Positions 11,101 through 23,799 of a DNA stretch of 64,000 bases are shown here, piece after piece. Each line of letters starts with the position of its first letter. Positions within the stretch are counted from its first letter, which is position 1. A model generated the notes under the pieces. It was given only the letters and a program-made list of their open reading frames with translations. It made no database searches and was not told where the DNA came from. A program made the translations under genes and the position numbers. Source of the stretch: Telmatactis stephensoni (Eukaryota; Cnidaria; Anthozoa; Actiniaria; Isophelliidae); assembly GCA_029948255.1 (NCBI GenBank), contig JALIZF010001702.1, positions 1 through 64,000 of the forward strand, read 5' to 3'.

Positions 11101-14100
11101 TCATACAAACAAATAAATTAAATAAATAGATGAACGAATGAATGAATAAATAATTGCAAGCTTTGCCTGTAAGTCAGCGAATAAATTTGAAAACAATTGT
11201 TTCCACATTCGTACGTATCTCGAACCGTAGCAAAAAAGATGTGTTTTCAGAATAAGTGCAAAAAATACTTGAGAATGAAGAAGTACACAAAACAATGAAA
11301 GGGGAAAAGATCAATAAAATGGTTAAATGAATGAATGAATGCATTAGTGAATGAGAGGACGACTGAATAGTTGAGAAAGTGAATAAATGAATAAATGACG
11401 CAGCTAGCTTGACTAGTAGCAAAGTTAAAGGATAAAAAGCCAAGTAATCAACTATTCCTTTCAAATAAAAACAGACGTAAAGCTTTCAGACTAAACGTCC
11501 CCACATTCTCACCTCCCTCGACCACTAACACTAATTGTCTAATTCCTCTAGAAAATCACTTTGTCAAGACACGGAATAGGCATTTTATTGACCAGACTTT
11601 GTACAAATCCGCCTATTAATTGTCTGGGGAACCTATCCCTAGACCCGTTGACGCCGTAGCTAAGATAGACCATGATAAGACTTCGTGTGCCCTATAAGCA
11701 CTTCAGTTTCCAATGTGTTTAGATACTGTGTTGAAAGCTTCTTAATTTACTCGCCTTCGGTTGAAAGCCACAAGCGGATATTCATTATGGCGTCTATGTA
11801 AGACACCAAAATAAGCTTTTAACTTCAAATGTGAGCAGTGGTTGCATTTTTGCTAGATCAAAGTAAAAAAGGTTCTAATTCTATAAGCTGCCATGAAAGC
11901 GGTGTAAACACAGGATAGGGTTTGGGTAGAAAAATGGTGCAAAAAACTACCAGTAGCAAATGATTTTGTTCCATGGTTTTTGGTCATGGTTGGTACACAC
12001 GCAACGTTTTCTTTTTCCTCAGTTTTTCTGTCTGTGCGAACACAAATGCAACTAAGACAAGCGCAATTTTCTCAGACCAGCACTCAGTGACGTACATGAA
12101 AATTGATCGTTTAGAACTAAACTAGTAAATACGGAATAAAAGTTTGAACTTTTTTCGCCCATTTTCCAAAATGGTCCGATGCAAGTTATAAATGTAATGT
12201 CACAACGGCTGTTTTTACTTCTCAAGGACTTTGATATCAGCTCTACGTGTGTCTACAATAATACACAGCGACGATTTTACAAGCCTCTAAAGTTCCCTTA
12301 AAAAGAGGTCAATAATCATGAAGAACGAATAGAATGATAAACAGGCTGTCAAGGTGCCAGGTTTTAACGTTCAAATTGGTCTCGACATTACTAAGACTTC
12401 CAGGTGAAGCCCAAAGGTTAAGTAAGACTTTCAATCTGTCTTCGGAATCTTTAAAATTTTCCTTAATTCATTTAGTGTCTGCGTTGAGCAATGAAACATT
12501 GCAGACGGAGCTCGTTGTCTCACTGTACGTTACTTGATAATACAGTATTTACGGATCGTGTAATCAAAGCTCCCATTGGCTGAGATTCTGAAGGGAGGGG
12601 GCGCTTCCCTATATAGACCTAGCTGATCGATTCTTTTGGCTGAAGATCATTTTTTAAACGTAATTTAACAAATTTAAATGCACAGGTGAAAAAATAACAT
12701 CCCATCATCAAACATACATACATGATGAATTCACATGTTGATTATTGAAATGAAGAGGAAATATACCTTTCCTGAATTCACATGACTCATCACGAAATAA
12801 TAGGTTCACGTCAAGGCTGGGGTGAATTGATCTATACATTCACTCATCCACCGCAGTCTCCACTTGAATCTTTTGTTTTGTGGTTAGTCACACGAATTCA
12901 GGGTCTATTGACTGCAGGTGATTACCCAATAATGGTGGAAAACAAAACTATCTTAAGAAGATTCATGGTAGTTAAGACCTTTTGAGTTAAGAATGCACAG
13001 TGCAAGGAATTTGGTGTGCTTCTCATCGTTAGGGCGGGGACCGTCTTACCTTTTAGGTGCCAAAATCACGGGACTCACCTGGCATGATGGTGCCGATGCT
13101 GGTCAGGAGCCCATGTGCTGGTACGATATACCAAGAGAGAAAGTGCTTGATCTTATGGAATTCAATTTATTGGTACCTTGTAGTTAATCCACGCGAATTT
13201 TAGTACCTTTTAGGGGCGAACATGAAACTTCTCAACGATCACTCCCATACTAAGTAAATGGGAGTCCCCCAGCCCCGCTTTAACGTCGAATGCTAATTTG
13301 GGCCCCTAGTGGGTGTATGTTGATTACAGTAACAGTGTATGTCAGTGTAATTTATGTTTGTCAATCGTAAAACCTTCTCTAAAGAATTGCAAAGGGCGTA
13401 AGCTTGTGATGTTTTATGAGGCCAAGGGTATCCACGATGATATCTGACCCTCTTCAATCTTTTCCATTATTCTTCAGTCCAGGCAGATAACGAGTTATTT
13501 GTGCTGTAAATTATAGCCTGCCGGAAGAGGGGTCAGGCCATGAATCCCCTGGAAAACGCACGTAATTAGAAACCCAGCAAAGGAATATGGATTGAATAGC
13601 ATGCAGCATCACGTAAATACAACGAGGAATTCCTCACGTGATTTTTGTCGATTTTACGTAATATTGCGTTTTCCAGTAGAGACGGGGTTTCAGACAGACG
13701 GAATACCAGACAAACAGACACACCGCTCTAGACAAACAGATAGACAGACTTCTACAGACGCTAATAAGTATCTTTATCAGGATATCATTTGAAGAGGGCG
13801 GATCCTCGACCTTTAACGCCAAAACAGGCGTCGATGAGTTTGGATGAACTTCATCACATGATGTTAATTATAGAGAGGAATGCTGGCAAAACTCCCGTTA
13901 ACTTGAGTTAGATTTTATTCTGTAGGGAGTCACACGACTTGCTTAAAACAGCTTTAAAACAGATTTAAACCAGATATTTTGATTCAAAAAATTAAGTTGA
14001 TTAATGAATTGCTCTTCTGCCAACGAAATAATTAACCCTGGGGGGAAGGGGGTCATTCATAATGGATTAGGGCTTAAGATTGTGTGGTTTCGTGCCGTTC

Positions 14101-14500
14101 TTACACGGTATTTCGGTTCCTATTTTTTACTTTATACTTTTGGCTGTTTTCTGTTTTTTGTTGTTGTTGTTGTTGTTGTTGTGGACAATTTTTGATGCGA
14201 TTTTTTTCTCGATTTTTTTTTCTCGATTTATTTATTTATTTATTTATTTTCTTGGTGGTTCTGCGGTAATACGATACATCCCAAACTATCCCTTTTCAAA
14301 ATAAAGTACATTATTATTGACGGTGATAAAACTGGACTTCAAAAGGGGAATACTGATCAGAAATTACGGAACAATATTTCAATATTCCAAGATAGTGTTT
14401 TCTGGAGCTGATCAAGTGTATTTTAAGAAGCTAGAATAAAGAAATGCTGCATGTAGTAGTCTCGTTTGTAGCTGTGTTTAGTCTCGACATATGCAACGCG
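11101..14500. other. Intergenic, repeat-derived in part
   Basis: Degenerate (aatg)n repeats at 11130-11390. At 12990-13290 there is a repeat-like block carrying the 'taccttttaggg' phrases also found in the element at 58.2-58.5 kb. A (ttg)n run and a (ttta)n run lie at 14158-14250. No supported gene. Confidence 0.45.
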
Positions 14501-14525
14501 CTCTGCCCCTGCTTTGTAGGAGCAG

Positions 14526-14790
14526 GCAGCATAAGACGAGTGGTCGAGTGGTCGAGTGGTTAGACCGTCGGTCTCGCAATCCGGTGGTCCCGAGTTCGAG
14601 TCCCCGCTCTGGTCACTAGCTGAAGCTGAATTCGTTCAGTTTCAAATTCAGTTTCTCGACCGTGCTTGTATATAGCCAACTGGTTCGCCTCCTTGCCAGT
14701 TGGGATTCATAATTGAGGCCAGGGCAATCAGTTATGTAAACTACCGGATCACCGGTAATAATGTTTATACCCTCAATAAATAAAATATTT
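14526..14790 (+). mobile_element. tRNA-headed SINE, single copy noted
   Basis: A tRNA-like head at about 14536-14617 has an A-box-like 'tggtcgagtggttag' and a B-box-like 'gagttcgagtcc', the two parts of an internal RNA polymerase III promoter. A body of about 170 bp follows, then A/T-rich sequence. The head has a duplicated 'gtggtcga' and does not fold as a clean tRNA, so a SINE is more likely than a functional tRNA gene. Confidence 0.6.
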
Positions 14791-14909
14791 TTGTAAGCTT
14801 TAGGAAATACCCTCTGCCAGCAGAGAAGCAACGCTCTTTCATTAGACTGGTATAAAAATGGCTGAGAGCAAACTGAGTTAAAACTAACTAACAAATTAAG
14901 TAACTATAA

Positions 14910-15030
14910 CTGACTGACTGACTGACTGACTGACTGACTGACTGACTGACTGACTGACTGACTGACTGACTGACTGACTGACTGACTGACTGACTGACTG
15001 ACTGACTGACTAACTAACTAACTATCACTA
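14910..15030. repeat. (ACTG)n microsatellite
   Basis: Nearly perfect tandem actg for about 100 bp, running into actaacta. The same tetranucleotide expands again near 43.6 kb. Confidence 0.95.
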
Positions 15031-15112
15031 ACTAGCAAACACAAATAAACAAACAAGTAAATAAACGGAATTTTCACACTGAACGTGTCACTGCGCACAG
15101 CTTTGAGACCAG

Positions 15113-15715
15113 TTGAAAATGGTATTGACCACAGGAAGCCCAGCAAGTAGGGAAGATGAACGTAACGAACGCCATGTTCGACGTCGTATCTGTCAAGCTT
15201 GTCATTATCACCTGCGGAACATTGGTAAAATCAGGAAGTACCTAAGTCAGGGCACTTCTGAGATTCTGGTTTATGCATATATCACTTCTAAACTGGAAAA
15301 TTGCAATGCATTACTTTATGGCCTCCCCAATTACATGTTAAACAGGTTATAGTCTACAAAACACTGCAGCAAGGATAGTAACTCTCACAAAGAAGTCGGA
15401 GCATACTACCCCTATTCTGCGCAAGCTCCATTGGCTGTCTGTAAAGTTCCGCATCATCTTCAAGGTTTTGCTGTTAGTCTACAAAGGTCTCAATGGTCTG
15501 GTTCCTAGCTACATATCAGAAATGCTGCCTTACCGCGCCTGTTCTCGTTTGCTGCGCTCTGGCTCAGAAATTGTTGAATATACCAAAAACATCTTTAAAG
15601 ACACTTGGAGATAGAGCGTTTTCAGTTGGAGCTCCGGGACTTTGGAACGATGTACCATATGAAATAGCCTCCGCAGGCAACTCCTTATTATTCCTCCTTG
15701 GGCTTCCTTTGTAGC
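15113..15715 (+). mobile_element. Non-LTR retrotransposon 3' fragment (reverse transcriptase C-terminus)
   Basis: The conceptual translation matches the C-terminal part of CR1/jockey-type reverse transcriptases. One frame reads AYITSKLENCNALLYGLPNY; after a stop and a frame change (about 15346) another reads HWLSVKFRIIFKVLLLVYKG, then GLVPSYISEML. Near 15600 a further frame change leads to 'GAPGLWNDVP'. Internal stops and shifts show that it is dead. The catalytic palm (YADD) is not in the window, so this is a 5'-truncated copy. Confidence 0.85.
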
Positions 15716-15939
15716 GGTTATTTTAACCGCGCGGAGACTGAGTACGAGACATGGAGAAAAGAGAGAGGAGTTGCTTTCCCCCTTCTCTCCCCACTCTTCT
15801 TATCCCTTTTCGCATTTCACCTAAACAGAAAGCCCAACACCCGACACTAAGCAAACAGTGTTGCCTGCGGAGGAGGCTATTCCCTAACGTGTTTTACAAT
15901 TCATGAACAACAGACACTGCTTGGAATTAACGTCAATAA

Positions 15940-16050
15940 CGTCACGTTCCGTGTCACACTTCGTGTCAATTTACGTAGCGAACGCACGTTCCATTTCACA
16001 CTTCGTGTCAATTTACGTAGCGAACGCACGTTTCATGTCACATTTTGTGT
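15940..16050. repeat. Two-copy repeat, about 48 bp unit
   Basis: 'cacttcgtgtcaatttacg' followed by 'tagcgaacgcacgtt' occurs twice in tandem, followed by a decayed third copy. No function is evident. Confidence 0.7.
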
Positions 16051-16429
16051 TATACACATGAAATGTGCGAATGTCACGTTCCACAGATCGTTCGTCACGT
16101 TCCAACATGATCGTTCTATTCGCACTAAGTAACTATTATACTAAATATTTTGCTGTGTTCTCCAAATTAAACCCGAATTACTGCAAGCTATTTCCTGCGC
16201 GAACAAGTTGTATGCCACAAGCTGTTAAATCGTTGACGGGAATAATGTTCGACGGAGGTGATTGTTCACGGTCATTCTTCATGTCTTGAAATCCTGTTAC
16301 AAACTGCTTGTAGTATTTCTCATCTACGTATGGAACAATATCAACCATGACCGGGTGGAATAATGATGCATTTATTCACCGGAAAATCTTTTATACTCTT
16401 TGTTGTAAAGTTTTTAAGATATATAATGC

Positions 16430-16655
16430 GTTGATTGGCTGACTGTCGTGTTTATATCAGAGGACAGAGACATGACTTGCACTAAAACCTTAGAAATATT
16501 TTATACGAGCAATATAAAACAATCGCTCTATGTACACAGTATTGTGATTTAAACACACTGGAAGATGTAGAGCGCTCGATTCTTGTTTCTAAGCTTGCTT
16601 TTCTTGTGCTCTTCATCTCCCACCGTGTTTCTATCACAGTACAGAGACATACGCA
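16430..16655. repeat. Dispersed repeat, copy 1 (pair at 26.3 kb)
   Basis: Shares 'gtgtttatatcagaggacag', 'aagcttgcttttcttgtgct' and 'atcacagtacagaga' in the same order with 26291-26530. The two halves carry complementary phrases ('acagta..gtga' and 'tcacagtac'), suggesting an old foldback element. Confidence 0.7.
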
Positions 16656-16699
16656 CGTGTTTTACATCACTTTACTGCGGACTGCTTGCAGAATTTCTC

Positions 16700-18340
16700 A
16701 ATGTACGTATCTAGCAATATAAACCAGGTGGAGCGATTCATTTATCTATACTGGAAGACGTTTTCTAATTGCACATTAATTAATTATTAGTAGTTTATTG
16801 CAAGTTGCCATAGAACTGAAGAAAGAAGAAAATAAAGAATAAATGAAGGATGGAAAGGTAAACTTGTGAGTAAATAATCATAATGCATGAATATAGCAAT
16901 AGAAAAACAGAAGAAAAGTTATAGGAATACTCAACAAAAATAAAACGGAAAAAAGAGACGAGGCGACGAAGTCCATTATCACACTCTAATAATTCCCAGT
17001 GGCAAATTCAGAAGTATAATAGTTTAAAAGGACGTGTCAAATTATTCCATTTTCTCCAGGCTGGCACTAAAAGTGAAAAAAAAAAGAGGTGCAGATGTCT
17101 TGCTAAACATTTTGTAGTTTTTCAGTACGTGGCGAATTATTATGTTTTTCTTCTAAAAATTAAGAGAGAAAAAATACGATTCTATTTCGCAATTTCTATT
17201 TGCAATTCCATTTTAAAAGGACGATTAAAAAGTAGACGAAGAAAAGATTTTTCTGCTTCAAAGCAGTTTGTTTCCTGTGATTCTATTTGACTCCATCCAA
17301 GGTAAACATGCAGGTGTAGTACAGATTAAAGCTTGTGAAATGAACGAACGAACGATTGAATGAAGGAACGAACGATTGAATAAACGAACCAACAAATGAA
17401 TGAACGATTTTTATTTCTAGAAGGTTTAACAAGTATTTGGTAAATGCTACTAGTTTAGCGTAGCGGATCTTACTGAAAAATCGCGTTAAAGCGTGAAACA
17501 AAACGCATAATATTTCGATTACCCCCACTAACTAAAAGCATCGGTGGAACAAGAAAATGTGATCTAAGAGAAAGTATCGATTTGACCGCTGCTTTGTTAT
17601 CAAAGATTATATTTCAAGATAGCCCTGTCGTAAAACCATAAATCTAAAGGATCAACTTCCTTTCTAAGGACGACCATTATCTGTGCTGCCTTTAGGATGG
17701 TAATTCTAAACTCCATGATTAACACTGCCGCCGTACGGGCTGAAATTCAGGAATTAATGTTCTGCGCTGCGTGGCCCTCTCTCAAATATCGGCTTAAATA
17801 GTATTAGTGCTAAATGCCTAAACTAATGGGTAAACAGTTGGGAGAAATCTCACGTGTTTAGATTCCTATCTCGTTGAGGAAGTTCATCCATTACCGTTTT
17901 AGCGAGAGATTATCCAAAAAGCTTAAACGCAGTTCCAAAAAGGACATATTAATCTGTATTTCCTGAGAATACAAAGCAGTTAATTTTTGCATGTGAAAGT
18001 TCTCATCTGGGCTTTTAGCGACGTCTTCGATGCGTTTGGTTTGGCACGGGTTGTGAATAATAGAAGCTGAGTGAATTGATCATTTTATCTAACTCAAGTT
18101 GAATCGCTCACTTAAACATGATCATTGCTAAGTTTGTAAGTTGATAACTGCTGTAAAAGCGACAATTAATGATTTGGTAATCAGTCTCCAAGATGCCTTT
18201 TCTATTAGGCACCTGTTTCCATGTTCCTGTGTTCACTCGCCGGTGGGGTTAATCAACGCCTAGCATTAAGTTGTGACGTTTTTGACAAATTTATTCATTA
18301 AGTAAACTTATTTTTTGGTTTTGGCCTTAAGGGGGAAATT
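16700..18340. other. Intergenic, no gene recognised
   Basis: AT-rich, with (gaacgaac)-like simple sequence at 17340-17405. Nothing else supported until the promoter of the peptide gene at 18.4 kb. Confidence 0.45.
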
Positions 18341-18345
18341 GAGGC

Positions 18346-18354
18346 TTTATAAAG
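18346..18354 (+). promoter_or_regulatory. TATA box of RPxCxxGxC peptide gene 1
   Basis: TTTATAAAG lies about 73 bp before the ATG at 18421. The other two members of the family have a TATA-like element at almost the same distance, which supports all three as real core promoters. Confidence 0.6.
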
Positions 18355-18420
18355 AAGTGAAAGCTTTAGTTCTGTCATTGGTTTGATACAGTCATAGACA
18401 ACACATTACAGAAAGAAGAC

Positions 18421-18822
18421 ATGCAACTCTGTACACTTGTTTTTGTACTGCTGATCTTGGCTGGTTCACCGAGTAGTTGGCCAAAAGCAGTTAGTGCAAG
18501 ATCTTTAGGATATAACGAAGACATGAGTGAGTACCTCGATTATTTAGCGTCAAGCCGAGGGGAAAAACCTCTAGAAGAATCAAAAGCACTACAAGAAGAC
18601 AGCCCACTAGAAATTTCCAAAAACGAGGCAAGACCAGTATGCCGTAGTGGTGGGTGTCTTGAAAGAGGCTCAGAAGTAATGAAAAATCAAGATCCAAAGC
18701 AAATAATGTTGCCTCAAAATCGTTTTTTTCGAGAAGCTTCAAAACGCGAAGGACTGAGGCCACCATGTTTTAAAGGTAAATGTCCTGAAGACGCTGTACG
18801 AAGACACCTCTTCATGAATTGA
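18421..18822 (+). CDS. Secreted peptide precursor with two RPxCxxGxC cores (gene 1)
   Basis: A 133-residue intronless precursor. Residues 1-26 form a signal peptide (hydrophobic LVFVLLILAG, likely cut after AVSA). The rest is acidic spacer plus two copies of a short cyclic-peptide core. The first, RPVCRSGGC (71-79), has no dibasic flanks. The second, RPPCFKGKC (113-121), lies between KR (108-109) and RR (127-128); cutting there would release EGLRPPCFKGKCPEDAV. The only cysteines outside the signal peptide are the two in each core, so each core should close as a C-x4-C disulfide ring. The layout matches neuropeptide or peptide-hormone precursors; the receptor and role are unknown. Paralogues lie at 24.2 kb (-) and 28.2 kb (+). 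I know no named family with this motif. An antimicrobial or other secreted role remains possible. Confidence 0.75.
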   Translation: MQLCTLVFVLLILAGSPSSWPKAVSARSLGYNEDMSEYLDYLASSRGEKPLEESKALQEDSPLEISKNEARPVCRSGGCLERGSEVMKNQDPKQIMLPQNRFFREASKREGLRPPCFKGKCPEDAVRRHLFMN

Positions 18823-19188
18823 AGTCCGTACTACCTAACACAAGAAAGAATTAGCCCATGAATTCACTCTAACACTGAAAAGAAATCAAACCTATGTATT
18901 TTTCTAACTTAGCCCAGAATTTAGCACACAGATTTGCTTATAGTAGTTGTATCGCACATAGTAAATCAAGGAATCGCACATTTGAACAAACAAGCTTTTT
19001 TTCATTCAGTTGTTACGAAGACTTATCAAGGAACTGATATACAAAGCTGGTCTTGTTTAGAATGATCGCTGTTTGAGTCGAATTCAGAAGAGCGAAAGTC
19101 GACTGTTTGATGTCGCTTGTGTGTATAAAAACTGATAATGATTCTAGATCTATTTTATGTAGTCTTAGCTAATACGTTGGAAATATTA

Positions 19189-19194
19189 AATAAA
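19189..19194 (+). terminator. Polyadenylation signal of peptide gene 1
   Basis: AATAAA followed by 'agtctagtttt', about 370 bp after the stop codon. With the TATA box it defines a compact intronless transcription unit of about 0.85 kb. Confidence 0.5.
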
Positions 19195-19629
19195 AGTCTA
19201 GTTTTAAAGAAAATTCACAGTCATTCAATTTAGTTCAAAATGTTTTAATTATACTTACAAAAGTATTTACGTCGCAAATCTTGGCTTTTTACAACTAACT
19301 TTGTAGTCAAAAACTTGTCCATCATTCTAGTATACGTTTTTCTTCTCATTGTGATTTTTCTCTGAGAGCGCGCATTAGTGCCAGTCTTTATTTGTATGGC
19401 TCGGTAAACGTTGGAAGACTGATACGGTCATTTCCAGCGTAATCGTCGTGCATCCAATACCAAGCGTCCAAAAACAATCTCTTGTGAAAAATTCTGTCGT
19501 TTACCATAATTTCAGTGTTTGCAAAGTCAAAAGTGTGTCCAGCGTCATTAGCGTGTTGAGCGATCTTCGTTCTTATGTTCGCTTGTTCTCGTCTTTAGGA
19601 ATCTCTCTCGCTCTCGTAGTGATTTTTTG

Positions 19630-19959
19630 CAGGGTCCCCTATACCTTTTGCGTGAAACGTGAATGACTGATTAATTTTGACGTGAAACGTGAATGGCTGA
19701 TTAATTTTGACGTGAAACGTGAATGGCTGATTAATTTTGACGTGAAACGTGAATGGCTGATTAATTTTGACGTGAAACGTGAATGGCTGATTAATTTTGA
19801 CGTGAAACGTGATTTAAGGCCTAAAATCTTTTTGCGTCCACGTGAAAGCAATTTTTGATTTTTTTGTGAACGTGAAAGCTTTTTTAATTATTCGTGACGC
19901 GTGAAAAGACCAAATATTTTTGCGCGATTTCATTTTGCAAAGGGGTATAGGGGACCCTG
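19630..19959. mobile_element. MITE with CAGGGTCCCC ends, TTTTTG duplication and internal 30-bp repeats
   Basis: Terminal inverted repeats begin CAGGGTCCCCTATACC at 19630 and end with the complement at 19959. A 6-bp target-site duplication TTTTTG flanks both sides (19624-19629 and 19960-19965). Inside are about five tandem 30-bp units containing 'gacgtgaaacgtgaatggct' (19660-19811), then decayed units. The clean duplication shows it moved as a transposon. The superfamily is not resolved. Confidence 0.85.
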
Positions 19960-20659
19960 TTTTTGATATAGTCACACGCACTTCTTGTAAAGCCAACTGA
20001 TCAAGGCTGTAGATGCAGCAAACGTCTTAGTAAATAAAAATCTTACAAGTCAAAGGCAAAAAGGATATTAATATAAAATTGAACTATGAATAATGACTGA
20101 AAATTCAATATTTTTTAAAATCCGAAACGTTTCAAATTATCCATGGCAACGATACTAGCAACTCAATTTGAACACAAATGGATTGAATTTTCTGAAATTT
20201 CTAATCACAGTGATGTTATCATATTTCGCCTTACAATAATATTTATTAACTTATATAGCGCGAATATCAATTGGGATTTTCATCCGCGCTTATATCTTAT
20301 ATCAATATAACAATATATCGGTTTTATAACACTCACTATAACGGGGCAGATTTGGAGTGTGATCCAGGAGTGTCCACCCCCCTGAGATGACTTTGGGCCA
20401 TTTTCTCTTCGATACCTTTCCTCCGCCTTTGTCGCCCGGACTCCAGCGACCACCAAATGTTTTCATCACAGGCGATGTGACTTCAATGATGTCTTTTACG
20501 AGTGTACTATGGAAAATTTTCATGGTTTCTGAATTCTATAACGCTATAGTCCCCTCCTAAAGGCTAACACTAGACTCGCTCTTGCTTTTCTCAGCCTGCA
20601 TTACCAGCTCTTGAAAGGAGAAGAGTTCGTAGCAACGCAGGCGTATTGTCCTCGAATTC

Positions 20660-21060
20660 TCTATAATATCAACAGCCCTAAATACAAACACAGATACCTC
20701 TATAATACCAACAGCCCTAAATACAAACACAGATACCTCTATAATACCAACAGCCCTAAATACCAACACAGATACCTCTATAATACCAACACCCCTAAAT
20801 ACCAACACAGATACCTCTATAATACCAACACCCCTAAATTGACCCTAAATACCAACACAGATACCTCTATAATACCAACAGCCCTAAATACCAACACAGA
20901 TACCTCTATATAATACCAACACCCCTAAATACAAACACAGATACCTCTATAATACCAACACCCCTAAATACAAACACAGATACCTCTATAATACCAACAC
21001 CCCTAAATACAAACACAGGTATCTCGAAAATACTAACACCCAAATACAAACACAGATACA
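20660..21060. repeat. Minisatellite, about 37-38 bp unit
   Basis: About ten units of 'taataccaaca.ccctaaat' plus 'accaacacagatacctcta', some with short insertions. It gives open frames on both strands (20557-20913) that are repeat translations. Confidence 0.9.
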
Positions 21061-21860
21061 AACACCTTTACACAGATGTGTACACCTAGTGCGAACACAC
21101 CCCATAATGATATAAAAACATACTGGGTTTCATGCATAGTTTTGTAACAATCGACTGCTAACAGCTGTATTAAACAGTCCTCTTTCGATATGTTGGATGA
21201 ATGATAGCAACCAATGAGGTCAAATCGAGGTTCTGGGGACATAAAATGCTAATTACGATTCTCTATTGTTAGACCGAAGCCTCGTTTTGAATTCCTTGTG
21301 TGGAATAACTCAACCAGTTTATGAAAAGAAGTCTGTCGTTCGGTGTAAATGACTTGTGTAAATTTCTAGTGTGACGTTATCGACGTCATACTTTTCAACC
21401 GGTGTTTGTTAATTAAAAACAATATTAAGCCCTTTTAACTGGGTTTTTATGGGTTTTGAAGACTTTAAAATACGTGATGTTGAAACGAAATTGCTTACAA
21501 GAACAAATGGATGTTAAGCAGCCAAGGGCGATAACGCGTTTCTAACTAGACTGGAGTCGCTCTAGTTATAGCGATGATTAACACAGGTGGACAGTGCATT
21601 AGTCTGCTATGAAAGAGGTGAAAGTGTACCTCATAGTGTCATTTGATGGTGCATTAAGAGTTTTGTCTTAACTGATACATAAAAGGCCCTACCGCACGTG
21701 CATTGTCTATGACAATTGGTCCTCAACAACTTTTTTGCCAAATTCATATCACAAATGCACTTGTTATGTGAAATTGTGTTGACTGGGTAAGTCCATTTAT
21801 AAATCAATCGATCAATCAATTGTCTTAGACAATTGCTCATTTTGAAGAGCATTAAGGAGT

Positions 21861-22094
21861 AAGGATGGCACAGTTGGTTAGTGCGAGTTTCATCTCCGGA
21901 TCTCACATCCTTGTTTCAACTTCTTTCCTTTCCGTGTAGCTTTAATTAGCTTTAAATATACCCTTAAAACGGAGCACTGATGGAGAGAGGGGAGTAAAAT
22001 GAGCGCACTGTCGACCTCAAGTTTATCAGTTACTCAAGTTACTGTCACAAGTTATCGACGTAAAATATGGTCGTTTTACTTTACTTTACTTTAA
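21861..22094 (+). mobile_element. tRNA-headed SINE, family B, copy 1
   Basis: Begins 'aaggatggcacagttggtta' (A-box-like), then 'tcacatcctt.tttc.acttctttcc', then 'cggagcactgatggagagag', and ends in 'cgacgtaaa...ttac'. It matches 29921-30170 but is shorter in the head, where the B box is lost. Non-coding. Confidence 0.8.
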
Positions 22095-22559
22095 GGCTGC
22101 TGGTTCACGCATTTGACAAGCAGAATTGCAGGTGAAATACGCGAACTCAGTGAGGTACTGTTCATTAGCAAACATACACAGTTCAGACTCGTATAGACGT
22201 TGGCGAATGTTTTGCCAATACAAGGGAGATTTTCTTTGTTTGAAATTTTATTCCCTAAAAGGATTGTATTGGGAAAACATTGGGGCAAGCGAGGAAGGTC
22301 TGTTGACCAAGTCATTACTAACTATTAGCGCGAAGTCGAAAGACAAAGCGCACAAAGGGTTTCGAGAAGGCGAAGAAAAAAATCCCCCTTTTTTCTTCCT
22401 TCCCTTGATGCACAGCGCGGTCAGTGCCAACAAGAGAAGCGAGCGACTGGATACGAATCAGTAATTAGCAGCTCATTATTCGGCTCATTAGCAGTGCTTG
22501 TCTCTTCACTGGCGACATAAGCACAAACAACATACCCAGACTCAGTAATGTACTATGTA

Positions 22560-22678
22560 CTTATCGACTGAGTTGGGTCGGGCTGAACAGGAAAATATTT
22601 GGCTCGAGATCATGGCCGTACGGACCGAGCGAGAGCCAAACATTTTCCTTTCTGGCCCGACCCAACTCAGTCAATAAG
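22560..22678. mobile_element. Foldback MITE, arms about 48 bp
   Basis: The left arm (22560-22608, with 'gactgagttgggtcgggct') is the imperfect reverse complement of the right arm (22631-22678). The loop is only about 22 bp, so the transcript or single strand would form a long hairpin. Confidence 0.8.
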
Positions 22679-23304
22679 CATTTTGTCATATGATTCTTTT
22701 TGATAATTATATTGATATTTTTGGGGCGCGCGTAGGTCCAAATTCGGATACGGGTTAATTTTTCCGGACCACCTTCGAAAATTCCATGTGCCCTGTCACG
22801 TGACTATTTCCAAAGGTTTTTTGGAGAGCACGCGCGGGACCAAATACGAGTTAAGCATTACAGGGATGCTTGTTAGCAGTAGAGTGCATGAGTTTTTACA
22901 TCCCTAGCTATGATGACAATACCGCGCTTATGTTTGTGCTGCAAGTGGAACAGATGGACAAAGAGCAATAAAAACGTTTTCCAAAACATCCACTTCTCAA
23001 GGTCGATCCAAGTAGCTCTTTATTTCAGCTTTAACTTATAGTACTATTATATTGTATTGTATTGTTGTATTATAGTACTGTTCAGTTTTTCAGCAAAATG
23101 AATTGTAAGCCACTAGAGATGCCTGGAAAGTCACAATCGATTTTCCACACTGAGTTTCCAGGATTGGCTGATCTACGAAGGAAAAAAAAACCATGAATAC
23201 CATCATACATGTGTGTAGATCGTTGTTGCATTACAAGTTAGTATAGAGTAGATTTCATATGACTGTGACAACGGCTCTTCATGGCAAGAATTCGAATGCT
23301 TTAT

Positions 23305-23475
23305 AGACGACACGGTCACTACACCACACGGTCACTACACCACACGGTCACTACACCACACAATCACGACACAGTCACTAAACCACACGGTCACTACACG
23401 ACACTGTCACTACACGACACAGTCACTACACGACACGGTCACTACACGAAGCGGACACTACACGACACGGTCACT
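23305..23475. repeat. 14-bp minisatellite (cacggtcactacac)n
   Basis: About a dozen imperfect 14-bp units. The 80-codon open frame over it is a repeat translation. Confidence 0.9.
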
Positions 23476-23799
23476 ACAGGGCGCGGTCCGTTTCACGCTT
23501 ATACGAAAACTGCTCTATTATAACATGACGAACGCTCTCAAGAAGTCGATGCCTGAACAATGTTTTTGAAGATCATTCAAAGAGTCTGCATTGTCATGTT
23601 ATCTCTAATACTAAAGCAATCGAGAGGAGACTGATATGTACAATAAAAACACCAGTTATATTACACATACACATATTTCTTGATCGATGACTTCATTTTA
23701 TAAACCGTCAACTCACTAACAGTTCATATATCGCCTTTGAAGTTTGATATTCCTCCTCTATTTATGCCGGAACCCTCTGCATAAGATCTCTAATCCGTA

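Noticed and set aside
14536..14617. tRNA gene
   Set aside because: A and B boxes are present, but a clean cloverleaf with acceptor stem does not form and a SINE body follows.
15113..15715. Active retrotransposon
   Set aside because: Frame changes and stops in the reverse-transcriptase remnant; the catalytic part is missing.
22126..22464. 112-codon open frame
   Set aside because: No ATG at the start, no recognisable domain, low-complexity tail; next to SINE sequence.
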